Below, piece by piece: positions 22,534-37,500 of a stretch of 64,000 nt of DNA. The position numbers and the translations under genes are program-made. Source of the DNA: Triplophysa rosa (Eukaryota > Chordata > Actinopteri > Cypriniformes > Nemacheilidae). The stretch covers positions 27,013,972 to 27,077,971 of the forward strand of contig NC_079898.1 of the NCBI RefSeq assembly GCF_024868665.1. The letters are read 5' to 3'. Each line of letters starts with the position of its first letter. Position 1 is the stretch's first letter. Under the pieces are notes generated by a model that was not told the DNA's origin, made no database searches, and saw only the letters and a list, made by a program, of their open reading frames with translations.

Positions 22534-25500
22534 GTAAGAGGATTCTGATGAATCAAACTCATTTGATTGTGATTGAGGTTTCTGAATCTGCCTGGATGCA
22601 ACACAAGCATGAAAACTGGCCCTTTTCCACTGCATAGTACAGCACGGTTCAGCGTGGTACAGCTTACTTTTGGGGGGGGTTCCTTCAGTACCCGAGACTT
22701 TTATTTAGTACCAATTCGGTTGAGGTTTCAAGCGCTCTGTACCGATTCTAAAATGTGACGTGTTTACACACAGATCACTGATTGGTAAGAGAATCGTCAT
22801 TACCAGCATTATTGGATTATTATACAGTTTAATATGTAATATTGGCAGTTCATTTTATGCTTCGTGACATGATATGGCGACTGCACATTAGCTTTCCCTC
22901 GTGCACCATTGAGCAAACTATGATGTCGTCGTCTGCTCTTTGTGGTTGGATTTCCCAAACTCTCTGGTATTTTTAGCAGTATTTTGTTTTGCTGTCATCC
23001 GCCCTCCATATGCTCCATTGATCCTGTGTTGTGCGTTAGTTTGTGTCGCATCTACGATGATGCCACGGCAGTAGAGGCGGCGCAACGATGACGATAATTT
23101 ATAATCCCACCCACAATGAAACGGTACTAAACAGTAACAAACTGAGCGGAAGTGAAGCGAGCTGTACTGAGCCGAGTCGTACACAGCTTTGTGTATTTTG
23201 ACTCTGTATACCTGGATCCCTGCAGTGCTTTGTACACATAATATTGGAAAGTAGAGTTAAACGCTGGTTAAAAGAGCCTGCAAAACAAAATGTGATGACC
23301 ATTGCAAAATCCCTGCTGTAATAAAACACACACAACAATGTTTAATAAATAGTTACATTTATTGATAATGAGAATCAGGGAGTAAATGAAAAAAGTTGTA
23401 TAGTTCATTAGACTCTCTCTGGGTCGCTTACGGTTGCCAAGCAACTGAGTGCATTAAAGGGATAGTTCACCCAGAAATAAAACATCTGTCATTTATTTGC
23501 CCTCATGTTGTTTCAAATCCATGTCACTGAAAACAGAAGCGTTCTTCTGTCAAATGTTTCTCTTCCACTGGTTAAAACATCAGACAGTTTTGGAATGAAA
23601 TGAAAGTAAATAAGGAAAGAGTTGTGTATCATGTTGATGTGCTGTCATAGCAGTATGGATATATTGTATTTTCTAATCTTGTCCAATGTATGTATACTTA
23701 AAACGTTAATACATCACAATATTTTAAAAAGTGGATATTTATTGATGTTGAATATTTTTACTGCATTAGTATTTGTAGAGTTTCTGTTGAGATGAGGTTA
23801 CCATTAAAATAAAGAGCAGGACAATTAACCTGATCTCAAACTAAGTTTATGGATAATAATCTGCCAAAACTACAACATTTCACCTATTTCTTATTAAAAA
23901 CTTAAATTCAAATTGATCACTTGAATATTCAACTGACTAAATATCTACACTAGTTGCATTTTGTATAAATTAAAAAAATCAAGTTTAACCAACTTCGTTT
24001 TATATGTCAGTTTCATAAAGCCGTTTTGCATTGAAAAAATCAAGGCAGCTGTTGAATGAAAGTTTTTAAGTGGCATTTACAGTGTTTTCACTGTTTGTGT
24101 GTATTTGAGTTTTCAGACAGACTGCAAAACTGTATAGTCCATTATTAACCCTTGGACATTTTTGTCCATTTAAATTTTGTTTTCTTTGTCGTTTTGGCTG
24201 TTTATGCAAACATCATACATCATTTCGCTTTCATAAATGTTTTTTAAACTAGGTACATACAATTTTTACACTCAGGTCCATTAGGAAAAAAACTGTGTTC
24301 ATGTGTTAGTATAGATGTTAAGTGTGGTTTGTATGTGTATACTGAAAATTCTTTGTGTCTGTGTATGTATACAGCTTGAAAGAACGACATCATATTTTAC
24401 AGCAAATCACAAATCCATCTCCTTATATTCACGTCACTGTAGCTTGCTGAGATTTGAAAATATTTTTTGTTCAAACATGTTTTTTTATCCCTTGATTGCA
24501 TTATTATTCATTTTTAATAGTTGTTTAACTGAGTTAAAAGGTGAGCTTGATTTTGATGTAGAAGTTCAGAAGCCCCTCAGTACAGTTTTCAGCATAAAGG
24601 CATAATAGATGTGGCATTATGTAAACAAACAAGGTTAAAACTCTGAAAATGAATGAATGTTTGGTAGTTATGATCTGGAAAGGATCTGTTTAAAAAATTA
24701 AATTTGGTAAAAGTAGAAAAAATTTGAATAACTAATAATTTTATGAGGGTTTTTGGACATGGACATTTTTGTCCATTTTGAACCCAAGTCTGACACTGCT
24801 CAAAAAATAATAATGCAATAAAATTCATGTTGTTGTTAAATATGAACATATTCATGACTGTAGTAATAAAAAAAATCTGTTTCACATGTTGTATATAGAA
24901 AATATTTAGAATTATTCATTTTTTTCATGAAAAACAATAGGGTCACCATGTAAACAAACTGTTATTTAAAGGGTTAAAATTCTAAAAATGAATGAACGTT
25001 TGGTAGTTATGATAAGAACTGATTCAGATTTCACAATTGAAAGTGTGAAAAAATAAGGATGTATAATATTATTATGACCATGTTTGGACGTGGACATTTT
25101 TGTCCATTTTCAGCCTAAGAGTGAGTTTTTTTAAATTGATGCACAAGGGATAATCGTTAATAGACACGTTAATAGAATTTGCTAAAGTCTATGACATGAA
25201 ACTCTCTTCCACCTCAAAGCAGTGGATCCAGTAGAAGCACAGGTGCTGTGGGGCATGCAGTGCCCCTGTGCATCTGATGCATGTAATGCGTCTGCAGTAT
25301 TAGGGGCGACTCACATTTCGCATCTTTTGCGTGCGCATATTCGTTATTTTAAATGTAGACAAGTGCGCTCAAACAGGAGGCGATGCGGTCGCGATGCACA
25401 TACGATGCGACGCGCATGCGATGCGACGCTCCCTTTTTTCTAGGGGCATCGGCGCCGCATTGAGATGAAAATATTAAAACTTTTCAGAATGCCGCACGCG

Positions 25501-28500
25501 CACCGCAGGTCATGTGACAAGTTGCCAGCAAATTAGCAGCCCTGAACCTGGCAGCACGGGTCAGAGCCAGTCAGAGAGGGCCAGTGAGGACTACACCAGC
25601 AGCCATCTCTGCAGAAACAGGTGAAAGTCAGAACATGAGCAAGTTTTTCAAAAAGTTCACACGATACCACTTCATAATCATATATTAACCATTTAAAAAT
25701 GACAATTGTAAAGAAGTTGAGAACAATTATTGTCTTTTTAATGTATTTTATTTATAAAACAAGAGATGTGTTGTCCAGGCACCTGTGCAGTGCCATATTT
25801 ATGTCATCCCACTTTTCCCATGCCCCCCTGACTTGTTCTTGGTGCACCCTGTGCCACCCCATTAAAAGAATCCTAGAATCGCCCCTGCCCTTAGCGATGA
25901 TATGTGATTGCAGTGGAGAGTGAGGTGAAGTAGCACTTCTGTCCCTTTTTCTTTGGATTACACTCTTCTGGGAGAGCAGGAGTCTTTTCATCTTCTGCTT
26001 TTCATTTACTGGGAAACAAGAAGAACACTTGAAAAGGTCCAAGAGTAGACTGTGGAAACAGACACACACGGGACACGGCTCGGCTCTCTTCACAAGTGAC
26101 TGTGTTGTTTAAGAAGCTTTCAGAACAGCCAAACAGACACAACCACACAAAGAGCCAGCCAGCGACATATAAAAGACTTATATAAAACACTCTTCTATCA
26201 GGACTGGCACATGTTGCTAAATATACACGTGTGTGAGCGAGAGAGAGAGATACGCTCCAGTGATGATGAAGTGCCAAAGATGAGTCGCTTTACCATAGTA
26301 ATGATGTCGAACACTTTCCAAAGCTTATGTCTCATCTGTGTGGGGTAACCTATCTTAACCCGTCTTCTGAGTCTTCTGGAATTGTATGACTGTCATTAGA
26401 TGGGTGATTCTCACGAAATCTTGGTTTCAAGATGTCAAACATGGTTTTCTTAAAAACACATTCATTTAAAAACCTTTGCTAACATTTTTTTTACCATTTA
26501 AAACTGTCAATCTCATAGCATGTTTTGCTATAAACAAGCGAAGCCATGATGCCTAAGCAGGTTATTTATTAATCATACATAAGACATTAATGAATTGTAT
26601 TTTAATAATACTGTATATTATACATGTAAAATTCCTTTAATTGTGGAAAGCTACCTGTATCGGTAATGAGGAGGGAAAAAGTTGTGTACACAGTGTGACA
26701 AGAGAATATTAAGATTTTAACTAGAAAAATATAAAGTCATTTGTTAAAAAGAACTAGTAGATGTGTTTCTTCACGTAAAATCAAACTTAATGTAAATATA
26801 TTTGTGTGTCTTTAAAAACGTTACGGAGGATGAGAATATCAGTCCTGGACACTTCTTCCCTCCACTATTTCTTCAGTTTTATAATACATGAATATTCTGA
26901 CAATCATTTTTTTGTCATTTGAGAACATCTAGTAGAACATCCAATTGTTTTTTTCACAATATTTTTAATTTACTCTGTTTAAATTACAACTCAGACAAGT
27001 TGGGATGCATTACGGTTATAAGAATTCCAGCAGAAAAAGCAACAAAATACACAAATAATTATTTCCTGTCTTCTTCCAAGGTAGACAACACAATTATCTT
27101 TATTATGATCATTTGTTGTGTTACCGAATTGTATGTTTTATAATTCAAATCTGCTGCCATGATGTTTCAGTGGTTTCGTGAGAATCACTCAGATATTGTT
27201 TTTAACACATAACTCGAATATTACTCGTAGTTATTCGTCCATTGGTGAACTCCGGCATTTTCATTCTCTGAGTTCTGATCTGAACTGCTTCAGTTTTCAC
27301 ACTTTGGATCTGTGAGCAGCCATTTTAGGTTATTTTTGAAAACTTTTAAAGCCAGAGCAGTTGCCATAGCGACTGTTTTAAGGATTATCTCATGCACTCT
27401 ACAAATGTAAGCAAAATCAAGTTATTTCTCATTTATTCACTTGAACGATTATTTCTTCTGTGATTTCTTATGTAAATGGTATTGTGTGCTGCTGTGGACA
27501 CCCGTTCCCTCTAGCAAATAAAACAGCCGTTTCCAGATGATTTTGTGGATGTTAGCTGTTATAAGCAAAAACAAACACAGACATTTGAACAGGACAAAGG
27601 CTCTCCTTGGAGGAATCATTGAGAGAAATTGGTTTACTCACAGTGCACATTAGCTTTATACACTGACCAAAATTATAAACGCAACACTTTTGTTTTTTCC
27701 CCCATTTTTCATGAGCTGAACTCAATCTAAGACTTTTTCTATGTACACAAAAGGCCTATTTCTCTCAAATATTGTTCACAAATCTGTCTAAACCTGTGTT
27801 AGTGAGCACTTCTCCTTTGCCGAGATAATCCATCCACCTCACAGGTGTGGCATATCAAGATGCTGATTAGACAGCATGATTATTGCACATGTGTGCCTTA
27901 GGCCGGCCACAATAAAAGGCCACTCTAAAATGTGCAGTTTTATCACACAGCACAATGCCACAGATGTCGCAAGTTTTTAGGGAGCGTGCAATTGGCATGC
28001 TGACTGCAGGAATGTCCACCAGAGCTGCTGCCCGTGAATTGAATGTTAATTTCTCTACCATAAGCAGTCTCCAAAGGCGTTTCAGAGAATTTTGCAGTAC
28101 ATCCAACTGGCCTCACAACCGCAGACCACGTGTAACCACACCAGCCCAGGACCTCCACATCCAGCATCTTCACCTCCAAGATCATCTGAGACCAGCCACC
28201 CGGACAGCTGCTGCAACAATCGGTTTGCATAACCAAAGAATTTCTGCACAAACTGTCAGAAACCGTCTCAGGGAAGCTCATCTGCATGCTCGTCGTCCTC
28301 ATTGGGGTCTTGACCTGACTGCAGTTCATCATCGTAACCGACTTGAGTGGGCAAATGCTCACATTCGATGGCGTCTGGCACTTTGGAGAGGTGTTCTCTT
28401 CACGGATGAACCCCCGGTTTTTACTGTACAGGGCAGATGGCAGACAGCGTGTATGGCGTCGTGTGGGTGAGCGGTTTGCTGATGTCAACTGTAGTGCCTG

Positions 28501-31500
28501 GATCATTAAAAGAAAAGCCATTACCCCCACATTCCCTTTTGTCCTGGTTTCTTGATACCATCATCAAAAGACCAGAGCCAAACCTGGCTCCAGGGGGGCC
28601 TGGATTTAGGTTGTCCCCCCCTGAAAGTGTTGATAACCTTTTGTTTCTCCATGCGATATTTACGACTCCTAAATTTAAAAGCAAGCAAAGGAGATGTGAG
28701 AAGTGTCTCTGTTTTGTCTCACCTGGAACTTATCCAGAGAAACTTCTCTGACAAAACTACACTAAACTGTCCTTTTCTATAAATATATGTAAATATCTAT
28801 GTTATATGTTGGTGCTCTTGCCATTTTAAATAATCTGTAACTGTTAAATAGGCAAGTTTAATTCAGGCTTTGTTTGTATTCGTACGTCCGAATGAATCAT
28901 GACTTGATGCAATTCAAACCCGACATATTTGATACCTAAATGTTTCTCTTTATAATTCCTCCTTGTTTATATATATATTGTGTGATCATAGAACACTTTA
29001 TATTCATTATGTTATAATTTGGACTGGTATTTTGTAAAGTGACTAGGAGGTCATAAAGATGCAAATTAGCTGTTGAGTGGACAAAGAACCTTTTCCCTGC
29101 TCAACTCTGATTGGTCGATTCAAACTCAGGTGGGCATGCCCTCTCATGAAGTTAAATATCGATCTTGCTCTGAAAACACTGCTTGTCCTTTTTCTCTATA
29201 CCTGCCCTCATCAGAAACTGGTTCGTAGCGTCTCTTCGGAGACTGTCCTTTTCCCCCACTGGGGGGAAAGAAGGAACAATGGACTTCTGCTGCCTCGCAC
29301 ACCATGGCTGAGCCATGCGGCCGATCACGGGGCCCGGAACTTCTCAGCAGGACTGCATTCTGAAACCATTTGAACATTTCCATCTTTCCACGCGCATACG
29401 GATATTAGTCCGGCACAGAGCTCGCAAGTATCTGATTCTATATACAGTATAGAATAGCTGCATTAAGTTCATGCCTCTATGTTAAAGATGATTGTTATTG
29501 GTGTTCAGAAATGTTTTACCTGCCTCGCGGCCATGCTCTCTCTGTCTCTCTCTCTCTCTCTCACTCTCTTTCTTTCTCCACGCTCCCTAGCGCATTGTGT
29601 TTCATGTTTCATGTATTGTTTGTGTTTTTGCGATCGTCATTATGTTTACCATGTCGAGTAGAGTTAGAGTTAAACAACCATATATTCACTTGTGATGGGT
29701 TTTCTGTGCTCAACTCATATACTTGGTCCCTTAAACTGTGTTTGATTTACGCTACCTTTGCTCCAAATCCTGTTTGGTAAAGTCACGTTACTTATGGCCA
29801 TGAGATAACGTGAAGTGTATAATATCGCTGGACGAATACATACAAGTATTGTTATACTTTATATTACTAATCAGAGACTGTAAAATATGTATATTTAATA
29901 ACGATTATTACACGTGTTTTCCTTTGAGCTAAACTAATTCCTTGACTGAAAATGATGTTTTAAATAACTCCTTTCATGGATGTGATAGATGTGTCTTGAC
30001 AGATCTAGTGGAGAATCATATTTGGTGAGTTAAGCTCATCATTATTTTAACATGCAGCTAAAACCACTACACAACGTTGTGGATCAAGTGGCCCATGGTG
30101 GCAGTGGGGTTATGGTATGGGCAGGCGTATGTTATGGACAACGAACACAGGTGCATTTTATTGATGGCATTTTGAATACACAGAGATACCGTGACGAGAT
30201 CCTGAGGCCCATTGCTGTGCCATTCATCCACGACCATCACCTCATGTCGCAGCGTGATAATGCACGGCCCCGTGTTGCAAGGATCTGTACACAATTCCCG
30301 GAAGCTGAAAACATCCCAGTTCTTGCATGGCCAGCATACTCACCGGACACGTCACCCATTGAGCATGTTTGGGATGCTCTGGATCGGCGTATACGACAGC
30401 GTGTTCCAGTTCCTGCCAATATCCAGCAACTTCGCTCAGCCATTGAAGAGGAGTGGACCAACATTCCACAGGCCACAATCAACAACCTAATCAACTCTAT
30501 GCGAAGGAGATGTGTTGCACTGCGTGAGGCAAATGGTGGTCACACCAGATACTGACTGGTTTTCGGACCCCCCAATACAGTAAAACTGTACATTTTAGAG
30601 TGGCCTTTTATTGTGGCCAGCCTAAGGCACACCTGTGCAATAATTATGCTGTCTAATCAGCATCTTGATATGCCACACCTGTGAGGTGGATGGATTATCT
30701 CGGCGAAGGAGAAGTGCTCACTAACACAGATTTAGACAGATTTGTGAACAATATTTGAGAGAAATAGGCCTTTTGTGTACATAGATAAAGTCTTAGATCT
30801 TTGAGTTCAGCTCATGAAAAATGGGGGAAAAAACAAAAGTGTTGCGTTTATAATGTTGGTCAGTGTATATAACAGGATGCTGAGCGTTGACATTGTGTCC
30901 AGTAATGTTGCTCAATGCAGTATGACCAAAACCTTATACCATAGTCAGAATCACTTTACTGTATCAGAGTAACAGTATATCACAAACAATGTTTTGTGAT
31001 CTTTTGATACAGCATTTTGAATGATTCACATACAGTAATAAAACACTTTTCTTCTGAATTGATGATGATTATTTGTTATAATGATAATGCACTGGCTCCC
31101 ACTGACAGTCATACAAATGAAATTGCAAACACCTTTACTGGTTTCTGCTGTTGTCCAGTATGTACTGTGGTGGCGGCTCACCTTCTGTTTTACATGTGAT
31201 CACAAAATTCATTTTTCATCCTTTCAGATTCAACATTTCTTCCTCATGTGTGCTGAGTAAACTGTAAAGACAATAAAGACAAATACTGTGACTTGGAAAT
31301 CCTCTGTGTGTGTATGTGTGAAGAGCGCTGGGCTGATATTTACTCTGTTAGATGTAGTGATGATTTCTCTCAGGAGCGTTTTACTGACGTGAAGGAGGCT
31401 GCTATTGCTGAAATAATGGCCAGAGAATACGCTTGACCTCTTCTGCACGTTCTCTTCCATTTCCGCTCTTAAAAAGGTTTTTAAAACTCTAGTTATCTTT

Positions 31501-34500
31501 ATTGTCCTTTCTGTGTGTGGATGGGCGTTTATTCTCAATTCAAGTATGATGGTGGTGGGTTGATGTGTGTGTTAATGAGTACAGTGGTTCCACAAAAGCC
31601 CAACAACAACGACTGGATGAAGCTGCTTGTTGAGACAAAATACAGAGTAAATCCGATGTATCTTGAAAAAAATGATTATGTGCCTTAGTAGATTTTATGA
31701 AAAGAAATGATTAAAATATACTTAATAGAATTAAGTTCCTGTTTTTAACAAAAACATTGAGTTAAAATAACGTAAAAATCTTGGGAATTAACTCTACTAA
31801 TTTTGGTTAAGATTTGTATTATTTTGTTTGAGTAATTTTAATTGAACAATTAACTCAATTTTATTATGTTAAACCATTTAAATTGGTCATATTAAGTTTA
31901 CTTATTTATTTTGTGTTGAGACTACATAATGGCAGTTGATCTGTAGTTCCCAGCATGCTTTGCATCTGACTGCGTTAGGAGATTAATTTTCCAGATTAAC
32001 TGTCATTTGAAGTGTTTTTCAGTAAAAAAAGAAAGACTTATTATTATTATTTATTATTATTTGTGTTTTGTGTTGATTTATCTTTGAGATTTACAGTAGG
32101 AGAGTTTTGGTATTAGTCATCATTGTGTGTAAGTAGGTCACATTAAATCGTGTCGTAGCTCTCGTTGGAACATTCACATCATTTATAGTTTGCTCACTGA
32201 ATGTTGAGACGATATCAAACGGATGTTAGACTTTAGCTGTCAGTCGTGAGGAGCCATCGTGGCCTTCTGTGTGTTATTACATGTTTTGACCCTCATCAGG
32301 TACACTTCATGGCCACGCATTCAGATTTAACTTCATTATGTTATTTTTTAAATAGCCTGTTTGTGAATGGAGACATAAATGTCTAGATATTGTCGTTTTT
32401 AGTTGTATGTTTTTGGTTCTATTTATTAGTTTCATAGCTATTCAGCAGCAAGGACTGATGTGAGGCATTTCCAAACAAACAACAAAATTGACACAATACA
32501 AATTGATATTCTGATTTATCTGTTTGAGTATATACATTTACAGGCCTCTGACATCCAGCACAAACTGAGAAATGTGAATTAAACGGATCACGCTGTTAAA
32601 TACATTACATGGGCTTTCTGAAGAGACACCATCGAACGTGTTGAGCTGCTCTGAGCGGACAGTAATCCTCCGTAATCTCAAAGTTTTCAAGCGACAGAAA
32701 GTGAGGGCTGTAATGTACCAAATAATATCGTGTCTACAGCCCGCGAGCACCAGAATTCACATCCGTGCCATAATCCATTCCAGCTGTCTACATGCATTTA
32801 GGACGTGTGTTCTTATCTCTGTTTGGGTTTGTTCCCAGCAATTCAAGTTGAATTTCATCGCTGTCGACCCTGAGAGATGAGTCCTGCTACTGAAGAGTGT
32901 TGTGTATTCACCACCACTGTAGTCTGAAGCACTTCTGATGGAAATAAAGCCAGCATGCATGATGATAATATAAATGTGGTGGGATTATAGAAATGTGGTA
33001 GAGATTCTGCTGTAGAGAGGAAACATTTGGTATTCAAGCAACACTTTGTAGTTTTTTCGACCTTAAAATAATGTCTCTAAAATTATTTCACTGGTAGAAC
33101 AACTCTTAACTGGACGAATTCTACTGCAGATGTTCAAAAGTGTGGCTTTAAAGGCTGTTTGTTTATGCTTGTCAAGCAATGTCACAGTTTGCTGCGTTAA
33201 AATGTTTAAAGATGAAGAGCTTCACATGTCATACACAGGTCAGGTTGAGCACTTCATATTCAAAGCGACTTATAATCAGTGTTGGGAGTAATGCCAAAGT
33301 TACAAAAGTAATGTATTACAGTAACATATTACTTTTTGCTGTAACGCAGTAGTGTAAGGCATTACTAATCAATTTTCAGTAATATTTTACCTGGTACATG
33401 TTCAGTAATGCTTGCGTTACAACAAACTTTTCACCCGCGAAACCTGTATAAATTACTTTGTTCGGTTGAACACAAAGATATTTGGTAGAATGTAAGCAGC
33501 TGAAAATTCTTTGGCATCATTGACTACCATAGCAGAAAAGAATATAACGGTAGTCAAAGGTGACCCAGAATTGTTTGCTTTCTTAAATCCCCCAAAACAT
33601 CTTTTGAGTTCAACAGAACAAAATATATATACAATACCTAGGAAACCATTCAGATAAGTAAATATAGCAATATAAACGTCTTTTGGCAGTTGTTAAATTT
33701 GATTTGCCCCATGGAAAATAATTGGGCTAGTTTTCATTCCTTTGGGGTGGGTTTTGAGGGGTCATGAAGAAGAAGAAGAAGAATGAGCTTTAATGGCCAA
33801 GTATGTTTCCACATACGAGGAATTTGTTATAGTGACAGAAGCTCCACAGTGCAACAGAAAGACAGCAACAGGACAGAACACAGATGATAAAAAAAATAAA
33901 ATAATATACAATAATATAGAAATAGGCAATGTACAAAACAGCGATGCTGATTTCTCACATGCTTGCAGGGAAAGGCACACCAAAACAAACTTACTGGGTT
34001 CTTATTTTTCACGTTTTCTGGGTTGCTAGATGCACCGGGGACCCGATTATAGCACTTAAACACAGAAAAAGTGGGGTTTTCATCTAACGTCTCCTTTAAT
34101 ATTGAGCTAATCAAATGTTGTATCCCCTTGCCTTAAACCTGATATACTGTATAAAATCACTCTATAATGTCTTCTTCATGTACACATACTGTACATACTT
34201 GCATACAGAGTTGTGTTGCATTGCATTGCATCATAAAGCCACTTTGAGTAAAAGTGTAAATCTCTAGACATCATGGATTCAGACCTACTGATGAGGGGGA
34301 TGAAAAATTGCTGTTCTGAGCAAAAGCAAAACAGCGATAAAACTCAAACTCTGATGGGATGTTCTTCACAATGACTGATCAAAGTAATCCAATTATGGAA
34401 ATGAGCTTCTCTCTGTCTCCTCTGGTTTAAAGATGATGAGGAGGGATCTGAAAACTCTTCTGTTGTCAGTACGGCTGAAAGATGTTCATCAGCGATGCGT

Positions 34501-37500
34501 CATAAAATAATGAGAAGCTGCTGGTGAATACATGTGCAGAGGAGGCGTGTTCTCTTTGGTCATGTTTCCCTTCTCTCCGCAGGATTCTGGAAAACTCTCT
34601 GCTGAGCGCTGAAGTGAAAGAGGGAGAGATTCTTCCTCCCACCATCCAGAAGCTCATGAAAGGATACAACAAATACCTCAGGCCGTTCTTTGACAGTAAG
34701 AAGTCATCAATAAAAGCCAGACGATCCATACGCTGTGGAAACATAGCACGAGAGACCGATGCTCAGTCCACGTTCAGGCCTGCACATCACGCGTGTTACA
34801 GTACATTGAATGCTGTGACATGTCTCTCTAAATGTCATTAAGTGATCAGAAAGAACCGTTCAGAGATCAGTGCGCTAGAAACATACAGTACTCCGTACAT
34901 GAACACTGATTTGAAACCTGTTGTCCTGTTGAACACACATGACTCGTGTTGCTGTCCTGAATTTTCTTTAACTGTTTAAAGGCACAGACTTTTTTTGACT
35001 TTTTTATTTTTGAGCCTTTATGTTTTTTATACAGTGCAGTGGTAGAGAGGACAGGCAGCGGTGGGGCCGGGAAATGACCTCGAGAAGGGACTGGGACTCG
35101 GGTCGCGCTACATGTCTGGAGCACTGTCCACACGGCCACAGGCTCTGACCACACACATTTCTGACGTGGCAAATATCGATCTCTGAAAGAACTCAACTGA
35201 ACACTTTTCTTTCTATATCCATCTGGCAATTTTCTCTCTCTCTCTTAGAGATGCAATGGTTTCTTTTAGCTGATAGTTATTTTTATCACCTGCTCATTTG
35301 AACATTTGTCACTGTTCATGTTTTGATCATGTTTACAAAGTATAGAAACACATGCAATAAGATGGATTGGCTCCATCGGCAGCAATAAATGACCAAATCT
35401 ATTTTGTACAGGTTTCATTTTGTTTTGGCAAAATTTCAGGGCCGCACGATATATCGAAATGATCTAAATAGGATTTGTGATAATGTTGTCAGATTTGTAT
35501 TTACTGCAACTTTCACAAGTTCTGCCAATACATTGGTGCCTCTTCTCCGTTTCTGATTCTCTGTCTGTCTCTGTGAGTCTCCTGTTGTAAATGATTGATG
35601 CTTTGACGCATGTAGTTGATTCTCCGGATGTCTGGGTCTGGATCTGCATGACTAAAATCACACCTGATGCAATCCTTCATTCCCGTGTGTCATTCCACCA
35701 ATGTTTCCACAGTCAACATCAATTCATATTTCATGGACGTTTGCACCATTCATTTATTTTTGACCAATATCGCATACTGCTTACATCACACCTGCGTCAG
35801 TTCTCGTGTTTTGACACACATCTGTTGTTTTTATTTGTCCGTTTACATGGATATTTGCCTGAATCCCATATTTTCACCCAGGAGGATCATGAGAGAGCTC
35901 CCGCGTGCTGCTGTGTGACTCTGAAGCGCAGACGTTCTTCGTGGACATTTACATATTATGCAATATGCAGAAACCTCCGCCTGTGTTCCGTGTCGAGCTG
36001 TTTCATATAAACAGCCACCAGCACAGCGATGCCAATGAGCAAAAACACTCCAATCCTGTTCTCATGTGATCTGAGCTGCTGGAGAAGAGCATTTCCCAAA
36101 CATGCTGCCTGTCATTCACAGCTCTTTTTTGTTTCTGGACTTCAACTTGCTACCAAAGCATCAGTCATTTTCTCAGCTGTCTTCTCTCTACTACAACAGC
36201 ACTGTGTTTAGTGTACATCCAGCTATACTGACATTGGTTGCTCAAACGGCAGACTACATTAAAGTCTACTTTCATTAGAAGAAAGCTGGTGTCTTAAGTG
36301 CCTTTGGAAGTTTTGCTAACATGGTTTCTTAACAGCACTTCTCAGTAATGATGTGTAGTGGAAGCGAAGACTATATGAAGAGTTTGGTTCCAAAATGAGA
36401 GAACTCCGTTTTTATCGTGTTTTTATTGTGTTAGTTAGCTGTATTTGTTTTAGTTATTACGGCTTAAATCAAAACAAACCAACTGCAGTTTGATTGATAT
36501 TAATTGGAATGCACAATAAAAAAACATGATTTTTGAAAATGTGTTTTCTGTCTTTAGATGGCCCAGTAACGGTGGGCATGAGTCTGGACATCGCTAGCAT
36601 TGACACAATATCAGAGATCAACATGGTGAGAAACGCAGCACGACCTCACAAGATAAAAATGATTTCTTGTCAGAGTGATGTGATATTTGACAGCATTATG
36701 ACCATCGTGTATTCCCTGATCGCAAGTGTTTAAATCCCGCAGGTGTGAATGATGCTGCTTGCATCACCTTAAGTGATCAGACTTCAAACAGTCGAAAAAA
36801 TATCGACCTGCGACTCAGAAAAGTTGCAGAAAACTGCGTCATTGTGTTATCTGTGCGCAGGACTACACGGCCACGATCTTCCTGCGACAGCGCTGGACGG
36901 ATGAGAGGCTGGTGTTTGAGGGTAACAAGAGTTTAAGTCTGGACGGTCGACTGGTGGAGCTGCTGTGGGTACCAGACACCTTCATAGTGGATTCAAAGAA
37001 ATCCTTCCTCCATGACATCACTGTGGAAAATCGACTGATCCGGATCTTTCCCAACGGAACGGTTCTTTATGCCCTTCGGTGAGTTGTCTGACCTGTTTGT
37101 TTTTCTGTATGTGACACATTTTTACTCCTGAGGTGTGAAATATTGAATGGCTGTTAGTGATCATACAGGCCACGTGTGCGTTCAGACAATAAATGGATGT
37201 GATTTGTCCGTACGCAGACAGGCTTTGGAGAGAAATGTGTAGTGAGAATCTGCTCAGATGAGTTTCATGTTCAACACGATAAAAGCACAGGGTGTCAAAG
37301 CTATTCAAAGATTCATTAAAGAATCAGTGTTGAGTGCCACACGCTGTTCAGATCAGACTGAAAGAATCTGAGGTTTGTTTCTTCAGAAGGAGATGTAGAA
37401 CAGATGCTCCGCAGCCAGAAACTGCTGTGAAAGACACATTTAACTCTCAGTATTTCTTCTTCTAGCGATAATCCATCTGAATCATTTCCGTGCAAGTGTG

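Larger units (their letters stand above)
27661..30865 (+). mobile_element. Tc1-type transposon with long TIRs, split by a later insertion
   Basis: The ends CACTGACCAAAATTATAAAC and its near-complement, with TA at 27659-27660 and 30866-30867, define the element. The inverted repeats extend about 270 bases inward ('CACCTCACAGGTGTGGCATA' on the left, its complement on the right). Without the 1.58 kb insertion at 28490-30071 the element would be about 1.6 kb, the usual Tc1 size. Confidence 0.9.

Noticed and set aside
27943..28530. 195-codon minus-strand frame
   Set aside because: Antisense to the Tc1 transposase; composition follows the coding strand.
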